Assembly (NCBI GenBank): GCA_019418525.1
Contig: DYBS01000032.1
Span: 1 to 15,720 of the forward strand
DNA: 15,720 nt
Origin: Clostridiales bacterium
GTDB lineage: Bacteria; Bacillota; Clostridia; Oscillospirales; Oscillospiraceae
Reading direction: 5' to 3'
In this document: positions 1 to 6,669 of the stretch, in pieces
Position numbering within the stretch: the stretch's first letter is position 1
Layout of the letters: each line of letters opens with the position of its first letter
Translations under genes and position numbers: made by a program
Notes under the pieces: generated by a model
Databases searched by the model: none
Seen by the model: the letters and a program-made list of their open reading frames with translations, nothing else
What the model was told of the DNA's origin: nothing

Positions 1-1
1 C

Positions 2-1819
2 AGGATGATCCTGGGCTCCGACTCCCACACCCGCTACGGCGCTTACGGCACCATGGCCATCGGCGAGGGCGGTCCGGAGCTGGCCCGGCAGCTTTTATCA
101 AAAACTTATAACATCCCGTACCCGAAGGTCATCGCCATCTACCTCACCGGCACGCCCATCCCCGGTGTGGGCCCCCAGGACGTGGCGCTGGAGCTCATCC
201 GCTCCACCTTTAAAGACGGAGTGGTCAAGAACGCGGTGATGGAATTTTTCGGCCCCGGCGTAGCCAACTTGTCCATGGACTACCGCTCCGGCATCGACGT
301 GATGACCACCGAGACCACCTGCCTGTCCTCCATCTGGCCCGCCGATCATACCTTGAAGGCACACCTGGCCGTACTGGGCCGGGGAGAGGCGTTCAAGCCC
401 CAGGCCCCCGCCGATGGGGCCTACTATGACGGACTCATTGAGGTGGAGCTGGACAAGATCCGACCCATGATCGCCTTACCCTTCCACCCCTCCAACGCCT
501 ACACCATCCAGGAGTTCCAGGAGAACCTGGACGAGCTGCTCCACCAGGTGGACGAGGACACGGTGCGCCAGCTCAAGCTCAAGAACCGGCCCGCCTCACT
601 GCGGGAGAAGATTGTGGACGGCAAATTCCGGGTGGATCAGGGAGTCATCGCCGGCTGCTCCGGCGGTACCTACCAGAATATCGTGCGGGCGGCCCAGATC
701 CTGGACGGCCGCGCCATCGGCTCCGGCGAGTTCTGGCTGTCGGTCTATCCCACCAGCCAGCCCGTCAACCTGGAGCTGACCCGGAGGGGCTATATCGCCT
801 CCCTCATGGCCGCCGGCGCCTCTATCCGCTCCTGCTTCTGCGGCCCCTGCTTCGGCGCGGGCGACGTGCCCGCCAACGGGGCTTTCTCCATCCGTCACTC
901 CACCCGTAACTTCCCCAACCGGGAGGGGAGCAAGCCCTCCGACGGGCAGGTGTCCTACGTGGCCCTCATGGATGCCCGGAGCATCGCCGCCACCGCCCTC
1001 AACGGCGGCGTGCTCACCGGAGCCGACGAGCTGCCCGCACCCCCGGCCGACCCTGCCGAGGAGCCCTTCGCCTACGACGACACCCCCTACAAGGCCCGGG
1101 TCTACTTCGGCGTGGGGCGGCCCGACCCCGGCCAGGAGCTGGTGTTCGGCCCCAATATCGCCGACTGGCCGGAGCAGGTGGCCCTGCCGGAGAACCTGCT
1201 GCTCACGGTGTGCTCGGCCATCTATGACCCCGTCACCACCACCGACGAGCTCATTCCCTCCGGCGAAACCTCCTCCTACCGCTCCAACCCCGTCAAGCTC
1301 TCCGAGTTCGCCCTCAGCCGCAAGGACCCCCAGTACGTGCCCCGGGCCAAGGAGGTGCTGGCGGTGGAACGGCTCCGCCGCACCAATCCTGGTGATCCCC
1401 GGGTGGGGGAGGCCCTGCTGGGCCATGATCCGGCGGATACCGGCCTGGGCTCCCTTGTGATGGCACTCAAGCCCGGCGACGGCTCCGCCCGGGAGCAGGC
1501 CGCCTCCTGCCAGCGGGTGCTGGGCGGCGCGGCCAACCTGGCCGCGGAGTATGCCACCAAGCGCTACCGCTCCAACGTGGTCAACTGGGGCATGCTGCCC
1601 TTTATCGCCGAAGACGTGAAGGACTGGAACCTCCAGCCAGGCGACCGGATCTACCTGCCCGGCATCCGCGCCGCCGTGGACGGCGGGGCGGAGGAGGTAT
1701 CGGCCGTCCTCCTCCAGAACGGCACGGAGCGGCCCGTCACCCTCAAGCTTCCCGGCATGACCCGCGAGGAGCGGGACATCGTGCTGGCGGGCTGCCTGAT
1801 CAACTACTACGCCAAGTAG
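2..1819 (+). CDS. Aconitase-family hydratase (YbhJ-like), 5'-truncated
   Basis: Iron-sulfur hydro-lyase of the aconitase/isopropylmalate isomerase superfamily. The frame is open to the left edge, so the N-terminus lies outside the window and the ATG at 5 is internal. Numbering from that Met, the window has the DSHT motif (6-9), the three [4Fe-4S] ligands C218 (in GCSGG), C279 and C282 (CGPC), the STRNFPNREG segment (299-308) and a swivel domain with GSARE (493-497) and NWGMLPF (527-533), equivalent to the GSSRE and N-(W/F)-G-LP motifs of aconitase. At over 604 residues with the swivel domain on the same chain, it resembles monomeric aconitases and the E. coli YbhJ 'hydratase' group more than split LeuCD. 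The CSGG replacing the usual SCTN, and GSARE for GSSRE, argue against a standard aconitase. The substrate is unknown. The TAG stop lies inside the first base-steps of a GTAGGGGC hairpin repeat. Confidence 0.85.
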   Translation, partial: RMILGSDSHTRYGAYGTMAIGEGGPELARQLLSKTYNIPYPKVIAIYLTGTPIPGVGPQDVALELIRSTFKDGVVKNAVMEFFGPGVANLSMDYRSGIDVMTTETTCLSSIWPADHTLKAHLAVLGRGEAFKPQAPADGAYYDGLIEVELDKIRPMIALPFHPSNAYTIQEFQENLDELLHQVDEDTVRQLKLKNRPASLREKIVDGKFRVDQGVIAGCSGGTYQNIVRAAQILDGRAIGSGEFWLSVYPTSQPVNLELTRRGYIASLMAAGASIRSCFCGPCFGAGDVPANGAFSIRHSTRNFPNREGSKPSDGQVSYVALMDARSIAATALNGGVLTGADELPAPPADPAEEPFAYDDTPYKARVYFGVGRPDPGQELVFGPNIADWPEQVALPENLLLTVCSAIYDPVTTTDELIPSGETSSYRSNPVKLSEFALSRKDPQYVPRAKEVLAVERLRRTNPGDPRVGEALLGHDPADTGLGSLVMALKPGDGSAREQAASCQRVLGGAANLAAEYATKRYRSNVVNWGMLPFIAEDVKDWNLQPGDRIYLPGIRAAVDGGAEEVSAVLLQNGTERPVTLKLPGMTREERDIVLAGCLINYYAK

Positions 1820-1840
1820 GGGCGGCCTGTGGCCGCCCGC
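1816..1840. repeat. GTAGGGGC-type hairpin repeat, copy 1
   Basis: Starts GTAGGGGC and forms a perfect 8-bp stem, GGGCGGCC (1820-1827) with GGCCGCCC (1831-1838), around a TGT loop. No T-run follows, so it is not a classic intrinsic terminator, though the RNA hairpin could protect the 3' end. It begins on the last codon and stop of the hydratase. A second element with the same head follows 45 bp later. I recall similar dispersed GTAGGGGC hairpins in related Clostridia, but cannot verify this here. Confidence 0.6.
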
Positions 1841-1860
1841 CCCTGAAAAAGCGGGGAAGC

Positions 1861-1890
1861 GTAGGGGCCGATGCCCTCATCGGCCCGCCG
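1861..1890. repeat. GTAGGGGC-type hairpin repeat, copy 2
   Basis: Same GTAGGGGC head as copy 1, with a different stem: GGGCCGATG (1865-1873) pairs perfectly with CATCGGCCC (1878-1886) around CCCT. Conserved head and exit (CCCGC/CCCGCC) with compensating stem sequence is what a REP-like folded element family looks like. The short TTTT at 1891-1894 after it could give weak termination. Between hydratase and next gene (1820-1944) nothing else is seen. Confidence 0.6.
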
Positions 1891-1944
1891 TTTTCCGGAG
1901 CCCTTTACATGTGGCCGTATGGTTGGGAAGGAGGGAGGACTTGT

Positions 1945-2790
1945 ATGAGACGGCATCTCCTTGCATTGCTTGTGTGTGTTCTGCTCTGCCTGATGGTGCT
2001 CCCAGGCACCGCCTCCGCCGACAGCGGGCCCAAGCCCGCCGTCACCATCACGGTGGTCAACGCCCCGGCGGGGGAGTACTACCTGGATCTGCTCGTCACC
2101 GACCCCGGCGACCATGCAAACATCGATCCGGCAGACTACGACCCCAATCTTCTCCAAGGGCTGCGGGACTGGGAGGTAGACGGCTGGTACCCCGCCCTGG
2201 CGGGAGGCACCAGCGTTCCTCTGTTCGGAGATCTGCGGCCGGGGGAGGACGGTACCCATCGTTTTACCTACTACGGCCTGCCCCGCGCCTTTCGTATCGC
2301 CGTCTCCGGCCCAGACGGGGTCCAGGCCACGGACGAGCCCTTTACCCGCACGGTGTTCTACACCCATCTGACGTACGACTGGGAGACCAACTCCATTACA
2401 AGGGCCACCTCCCCGGCGGGGTTCTACGGCGTCCAGTTTTTATCCACCCTGGTGCCCACCCTGCTGGTGGAGGGTGGGCTGCTGTGGCTGTTCGGCTTCC
2501 GGGCACGCCGGGACTGGCTGGTGTTCCTCGCCGTCAACCTAGTCACCCAGGCGGGGCTCCACCTGTGGATTGCGGCAGACCTGGTTTCCATCGGCGATTC
2601 TGCCCTTCAGTATCTGGTGCTCCTCGTGGCGGAGGTGCCTATTTTGCTGGTGGAGCTGATTGCCTATGTGTTCCTGCTGAAGGAGTACAGCGGGCTCCGC
2701 CGGGCGGCCTACGCCGCCTGCGCCAATATCGCCAGCTATGCCGTGGGTTATCTTCCTCTCCACTGGGCGGTGGAATTTCTGGCCCGGTGA
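1945..2790 (+). CDS. Exported protein with four C-terminal membrane helices, function unknown
   Basis: 281 residues from the ATG at 1945, chosen because the purine-rich GGAGGGAGGAC (1930-1940) sits just upstream and the protein then begins with a clean signal peptide (MRRHLLALLV..., cleavage likely after ASA at 23-25). An in-frame ATG at 1909 would bury that signal behind 12 polar residues. Residues about 26-160 form an exported, probably beta-rich domain; about 164-185, 191-210, 221-245 and 253-275 are hydrophobic helices. I do not recognise the family by name. No promoter was found; it follows two hairpin repeats and stops only 10 bp before the -35 of the metal-transport operon, so a link to that operon is possible but not shown. 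Confidence 0.75.
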   Translation: MRRHLLALLVCVLLCLMVLPGTASADSGPKPAVTITVVNAPAGEYYLDLLVTDPGDHANIDPADYDPNLLQGLRDWEVDGWYPALAGGTSVPLFGDLRPGEDGTHRFTYYGLPRAFRIAVSGPDGVQATDEPFTRTVFYTHLTYDWETNSITRATSPAGFYGVQFLSTLVPTLLVEGGLLWLFGFRARRDWLVFLAVNLVTQAGLHLWIAADLVSIGDSALQYLVLLVAEVPILLVELIAYVFLLKEYSGLRRAAYAACANIASYAVGYLPLHWAVEFLAR

Positions 2791-2800
2791 GAAGATTTGT

Positions 2801-2829
2801 TTTACACGGGCGGCAAAATACGGTATAAT
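2801..2829 (+). promoter_or_regulatory. Sigma-A promoter of the metal ABC operon
   Basis: TTTACA (2801-2806), 17-bp spacer, TATAAT (2824-2829): five of six and six of six matches to the housekeeping consensus at optimal spacing. Transcription should begin near 2836, leaving a leader of about 56 nt before the znuA-like ATG at 2892. The region starts 10 bp after the preceding stop codon. Confidence 0.8.
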
Positions 2830-2830
2830 A

Positions 2831-2863
2831 CGATATGCCGGGTAGGAATTACCCGGCGTATCG
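2831..2863. promoter_or_regulatory. 14-bp-arm dyad at the transcription start of the metal ABC operon
   Basis: Arms 2831-2844 and 2850-2863 are complementary over 14 positions (one G-T pair) around loop GGAAT; the inner core is GCCGGGTA/TACCCGGC. It begins 2 bp after the -10 box and covers the predicted start, so as DNA it could be a repressor operator, most simply for a metal-sensing regulator. As RNA the message would begin with the inner 8-bp hairpin. Alternatively it terminates the upstream gene: CCTGTTTTATT follows, a weak T-tract. It does not match the classical Zur or MntR consensus that I know. Confidence 0.6.
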
Positions 2864-2891
2864 CCTGTTTTATTGAGATAAGGGGAAGTAT

Positions 2892-3779
2892 ATGAAAAAA
2901 ATCCTTGCGGGAGCGTGTCTGTGTGGCCTTCTGCTCTCTGCCTGTACTCCTGCCGCCGAACCGGGGGACGACGGCACGCTTCACATCCTGGCCACCACCT
3001 ACCCGGTCTACCTGTTCACCACAGCGGTGACCGAGGGGGCGGAGGATGTGGAGGTAAGCCTGCTGGTCAACCAGCCCACCTCCTGCCTCCACGACTACAC
3101 GCTCACCGTCAGTGACATGAGGGCCATCGAGAAGGCCGATGTGCTTGTGATGAACGGTGCGGGGCTGGAGGACTTTATGGGCGACGCCCTGGCGGCCTCT
3201 GACGCGGCGGTGATCGACTGCTCGGAGGGCATTGAGCTCCTGCCCGCCCTGGGCCACGAGGGCCACGACCATGACACCGAGTACGACCCCCACATCTGGA
3301 TGTGTGAAGAGTCAGCACTGGTTATGATGAATAATATTCTTCATGGCTTAGGGGCGTTGGACGAGAAAAATCTGGATTGCTACCGTGAAAATGCCGCTGC
3401 GGCTGCGGCCTTGGTGCCAGAAGATGACGCACGAATGGAGAACCTAGCCTGTCCTTATCTGATCACGTTCCACGACGGGTTTCAGTATTTTGCTCTGGAC
3501 AACGGCCTGAACCTACTGAAGTCCATCGAGGAGGAGGAGGGGGCGGAGGCCTCCGCAGCTGAGATCCAGGAGGTTGTGGATCTGGTGAGGGAATATGAAA
3601 TTCCAGCTATCTTTACCGAGCGCAATGGCTCTGAAGCTACCGCCCGGGCCATTTCCCGGGAGACCGGCTGTGCGGTGTACCAACTGGACATGATCATGAG
3701 CGGCGACGGCACGGGCATCCAGCCCTACCTCGACGCTATGCAGAAAAATATCGACACCATCGCGGAGGCATTGGGATGA
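2892..3779 (+). CDS. Metal ABC transporter substrate-binding lipoprotein (ZnuA/TroA family)
   Basis: 295 residues; captures Zn2+ or Mn2+ outside the cell and hands it to the permease encoded two genes on. Residues 1-18 are a lipoprotein signal with lipobox LSAC (acylated Cys18). Family metal ligands can be read: H67 (CLHDY), H134 (DPHIW), H194 (FHDGF) and D266 (QLDMI). A short His-rich loop (H122, H125, H127) precedes the second ligand, a feature commoner in zinc than manganese binders. The ATG follows AAGGGGAAG at a good distance. The next gene overlaps it by four bases (ATGA). Third-position GC drops around 3300-3480 and 3590-3650 compared with its flanks. Zinc is the likelier metal, but the metal cannot be fixed from sequence. 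Confidence 0.9.
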   Translation: MKKILAGACLCGLLLSACTPAAEPGDDGTLHILATTYPVYLFTTAVTEGAEDVEVSLLVNQPTSCLHDYTLTVSDMRAIEKADVLVMNGAGLEDFMGDALAASDAAVIDCSEGIELLPALGHEGHDHDTEYDPHIWMCEESALVMMNNILHGLGALDEKNLDCYRENAAAAAALVPEDDARMENLACPYLITFHDGFQYFALDNGLNLLKSIEEEEGAEASAAEIQEVVDLVREYEIPAIFTERNGSEATARAISRETGCAVYQLDMIMSGDGTGIQPYLDAMQKNIDTIAEALG

Positions 3780-4561
3780 GCGTACACAAGCACGGAACCA
3801 CAGGGCCCGGCTGTGCCGGTACCTGCTGTCTGAAAGCCACCGACCTTGGGGTGAGTTTCGGCGGGGAGGAAGTATTGAGAGATGTTTCCTTCCACCTGCA
3901 CTGCGGGGAGATCGTGGCCCTTATCGGCCCCAACGGGGCGGGAAAGAGCTCTCTTTTCCGTACCATCCTGGGACAGGTGCCTCACACCGGGACCATTGAG
4001 TTCCAACGGGCAGGGGGCGACAAGACCCGGCCGCTGATCGGCTACGTGCCTCAGTCTCCCAGCTTTGACCGGGGAGACCCGGTCAGCGTGTTCGACTTCT
4101 TCTCCGCCGCTATCTCCCGCTATCCGGTGTTCCTGCCCTCCCCCCGGAGCCTGCGGGCCAGAGTGGGTGCATGTCTGGCCCGGGTGCATGGGGAGAGCCT
4201 GCTGGACCGGCGGATTGGGGCCCTCTCCGGCGGCGAGCTCCAGCGTGTGCTGCTGGCCCTGGCGCTGGAGCCGCTGCCCCACATTCTGGTGCTGGACGAG
4301 CCCCTCTCAGGCGTGGACATTGACGGGGAGAAGCAGCTTCTGGACATGTTGGACGAGATCCGTACCCGCTATGACCTGTCCATCCTCCTGTCCACCCACG
4401 ACTTCGCCACCCTGGGCCAGTTTGCCGACAAGGTGATTCTCCTCAAGGGCACGGTGCTGCGGGTGGGGCCGCCGGATGAGGTGCTGGCCTCGCCGGAGTT
4501 CCAGGAGGTCTTTCACCTGAACCTGGGGAAAGGGAACCTGGGGAAAGGAGGGAGGGGCTGA
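3776..4561 (+). CDS. Metal ABC transporter ATP-binding protein (ZnuC family)
   Basis: 261-residue cytoplasmic ATPase that drives the importer. Walker A GPNGAGKS (51-58), Q-loop Q93, signature LSGGE (150-154), Walker B ILVLDE (170-175) and H-loop H208 are all intact. Before the ABC domain sits an N-terminal extension with H4, H6, C13, C17 and C18 that ordinary ZnuC proteins lack and that could touch metal. It starts inside the last codons of the binding-protein gene (ATGA overlap) and its stop overlaps the permease start (TGATG), so the three are translationally coupled. The extreme C-terminus carries an in-frame five-residue duplication (NLGKG twice) from a 15-bp tandem repeat. Confidence 0.93.
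   Translation: MSVHKHGTTGPGCAGTCCLKATDLGVSFGGEEVLRDVSFHLHCGEIVALIGPNGAGKSSLFRTILGQVPHTGTIEFQRAGGDKTRPLIGYVPQSPSFDRGDPVSVFDFFSAAISRYPVFLPSPRSLRARVGACLARVHGESLLDRRIGALSGGELQRVLLALALEPLPHILVLDEPLSGVDIDGEKQLLDMLDEIRTRYDLSILLSTHDFATLGQFADKVILLKGTVLRVGPPDEVLASPEFQEVFHLNLGKGNLGKGGRG
4519..4548 (+). repeat. 15-bp perfect tandem duplication at the 3' end of the ATPase gene
   Basis: GAACCTGGGGAAAGG occurs at 4519-4533 and again at 4534-4548 without mismatch. It keeps the frame, adding NLGKG, and the second copy runs into GGAGGGAGGGG, the ribosome binding region of the permease gene starting at 4561. Confidence 0.95.
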
Positions 4562-5385
4562 TGGATTTCCTGGCCGGGCTCCTGGAGCCCTTTCACTGGC
4601 AGTTCATGCGCAACGCCCTGCTGGCGGTGCTGGTGATCTCGCCGCTGTTCGGCCTGCTCTCCACCATGGTGGTCACGAGCCGTATGTCCTTCTTCTCCGA
4701 CGCGCTGGGCCACTCCGCCTTTACCGGCATTGCCATCGGCACCCTGTGCGGCCTGGCCGATCCCCTGTGGATGGCGGTGCTGTTGGCGGCGGTGTTTGCC
4801 CTGCTGTTCACCTATGTGCGCCGAAAGTCCAATATGGCCAGCGACACGGTCATCGGCGTCTTTTCCTCCACCGCCGTGGCCCTGGGTATCTTTATTGCCA
4901 CCTTCGGCGGCGGCAGCTTCACCCAGTACAACAGCCTGCTCATCGGTGACATTCTCAGTGTGGAGCCCGCCAAGATCGCCCTGCTGGCGGTGATCCTTTT
5001 GGTTGTAGTACTGCTGTGGCTGTGCTCCTTCAATCAGCTCATGCTGTCCTCCATCCACCCTGCCCTGGCGGACAGCCGGGGGGTGGGGGTGTTCTGGCAG
5101 GAGGCGGTGTTCTCCGCCGCCATCGCCGTGGTGGTCACGGTATCCATGACCTGGGTGGGTCTGCTGGTCATTAACTCCCTGCTGGTGCTCCCGGCGGCAG
5201 CCGCCCGGAATGTGGCCCGGAACATGCGGCAGTATCACCTGTTCTCCTTGCTTGGGGCGGTGATCTCCGGCCTGGCGGGGCTGATGACCTCCTATTATAT
5301 CGGCTCTTCCGCCGGGGCGTCCATCACCCTCTATCTGGCGGTTTGGTTTGCCGTCACCTTTCTCCTGCGAAAAAAGTGTATATAA
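4561..5385 (+). CDS. Metal ABC transporter permease (ZnuB, ABC-3 family)
   Basis: 274 residues, almost wholly hydrophobic, with about eight membrane helices. The conserved DALGHSAFTGIAIG segment (about 48-61) corresponds to the SHA.LPG.A motif of ABC-3 permeases, where the transmembrane metal path passes. It ends with a basic tail (LLRKKCI). The gene begins on the A of the preceding TGA, with a GGAGGGAGGGG ribosome binding site inside the ATPase gene. It is the last gene of the operon and stops one base before a strong terminator. Confidence 0.92.
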   Translation: MDFLAGLLEPFHWQFMRNALLAVLVISPLFGLLSTMVVTSRMSFFSDALGHSAFTGIAIGTLCGLADPLWMAVLLAAVFALLFTYVRRKSNMASDTVIGVFSSTAVALGIFIATFGGGSFTQYNSLLIGDILSVEPAKIALLAVILLVVVLLWLCSFNQLMLSSIHPALADSRGVGVFWQEAVFSAAIAVVVTVSMTWVGLLVINSLLVLPAAAARNVARNMRQYHLFSLLGAVISGLAGLMTSYYIGSSAGASITLYLAVWFAVTFLLRKKCI

Positions 5386-5431
5386 GCAAGAGCACTGCGG
5401 AAGCTTGGCTTCCGCGGTGCTCTTGCTTGCT
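5386..5431. terminator. Bidirectional intrinsic terminator
   Basis: A 19-bp stem, 5386-5404 with 5408-5426 (one T-G pair), closes over a TTG loop. On the + strand it is followed by TTGCTTTTTAT and ends the metal ABC operon. On the - strand it is followed by TTATATACACTTTTTTC and ends the fprA operon, whose stop is at 5434. The two convergent units share this one hairpin. Confidence 0.92.
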
Positions 5432-5433
5432 TT

Positions 5434-6648
5434 TTATGCCTGAATCGAATCCACCAAGGCGTCGGCCAGGGCATCCAGCTCCACGGCCTTGTCGTCGGAG
5501 AGAGAGGAGGCCATACTCAACCGCTCGTTGAGGACGGTCATGTTTTTCATCTCCTCATCGATGAACTTCTGCATGAGATCTCCGGACTTGCAGGCCCAGG
5601 AGCCGTTCTCGATAAGGGCGAAGGTGCGGTTCTGGAGGTTGAGGGCTTTCATGTCCTCCAGGAAGCTCTTCATCACCGGGTAGATGCCCAGGTTATAGGT
5701 GACGGAGGCCAGTACGATATGGCTGTACTTGAAGGCTTCGGAGATCAGGTAGGACACGTGGGTGTTGGACACGTCGTACACCGACACATTGGTGATGCCC
5801 TTCTCACACAGCCTGGCGGCCAGGGCCTGGGCGGCGGCCTCGGTGTTGCCGTACATGGAGGCGTAGGCGATCATGACGCCCTTTTCCTCCGGCTCATAGC
5901 GGCTCCACTTGTCGTACTTGTCGATGAAGTAGCCCAGATCCTTGCGCCACACGGGCCCGTGGAGGGGGCAGATGAACTTGATCTGGTCCAGAATGCCGGC
6001 GGCCTTGCCCAGCAGCAGTTGGATGTGGGGGCCGTACTTGCCCACGATGTTGGTGAGGTAGCGGCGGGCCTCGTCAATCCAGTCCCGGTCGAAGTTGACC
6101 TCGTCGGCGAAGAGCTTGCCGTCCAGGGCGATGAAGGAGCCAAAGGCGTCGGCGGAGAAGAGCGCGCCGTTGGTGGTGTCAAAGGTGACCATGGCCTCGG
6201 GCCAGTGGACCATGGGGGCACCCACGAAGGTGACGGTATGCTTGCCGAAGCAGTGGGTGTCCCCCTCCTTCACCTCGACACACTCGTGCTCGTCGGGGTG
6301 GAAGCCGAACTGCCGCATGAGCATGAAGGACTTCTCAGTGGAGATCACCTTCACCTTGGGGTAGCGGCGGAGGATCTGCTCCACGCTGGCTCCGTGGTCG
6401 GGCTCCATGTGGTTGACCACCAGCCAGTCCAGGGGCTTGTCGCCCAGCAGGTGGTCCAGGTTGTCCTGGAGCTGGCGGTAGGCGGACCAGTCTACCGTGT
6501 CGAAGAGGACGGACTGCTCGTCCAACAGCAGATAGGCGTTGTAGGAAACCCCCCTGGGGATGGGGTGGATGTTTTCAAACAGGTGGAGCCGGTGGTCGTT
6601 GGCCCCCACCCAATACAGATCGTCCGTTACCTTGCGCACGCAATACAT
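5434..6648 (-). CDS. fprA: FprA-type flavodiiron protein (O2/NO reductase)
   Basis: 404 residues, class A flavodiiron length. The N-terminal metallo-beta-lactamase-like domain keeps all di-iron ligands: H80, E82, D84, H85 (HMEPDH), H148, D167 and H230 (PLHGP). The flavodoxin domain starts near 257 with the FMN phosphate loop ASMYGNTE (263-270). The family reduces O2 to water, and in many members NO to N2O, in the cytoplasm, taking electrons from rubredoxin. There is no fused rubredoxin or NADH domain here, so a separate donor is needed; the gene 21 bp upstream on the same strand encodes a fusion ending in rubredoxin. The start is supported by AAGGAGGAATCGCA before the ATG. Last gene of the rrf2-fusion-fprA unit. 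Confidence 0.93.
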   Translation of the reverse strand: MYCVRKVTDDLYWVGANDHRLHLFENIHPIPRGVSYNAYLLLDEQSVLFDTVDWSAYRQLQDNLDHLLGDKPLDWLVVNHMEPDHGASVEQILRRYPKVKVISTEKSFMLMRQFGFHPDEHECVEVKEGDTHCFGKHTVTFVGAPMVHWPEAMVTFDTTNGALFSADAFGSFIALDGKLFADEVNFDRDWIDEARRYLTNIVGKYGPHIQLLLGKAAGILDQIKFICPLHGPVWRKDLGYFIDKYDKWSRYEPEEKGVMIAYASMYGNTEAAAQALAARLCEKGITNVSVYDVSNTHVSYLISEAFKYSHIVLASVTYNLGIYPVMKSFLEDMKALNLQNRTFALIENGSWACKSGDLMQKFIDEEMKNMTVLNERLSMASSLSDDKAVELDALADALVDSIQA

Positions 6649-6669
6649 TGCGATTCCTCCTTCTGTTCG

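Noticed and set aside
1909..1944. Earlier ATG for the exported membrane protein
   Set aside because: It would put 12 polar residues before the signal peptide, and the GGAGGGAGG site belongs to the ATG at 1945.
2791..2891. Zur, MntR box or metal riboswitch before the importer
   Set aside because: The dyad does not fit the Zur or MntR consensus known to me, and the 56-nt leader is too short for the known metal riboswitch classes.
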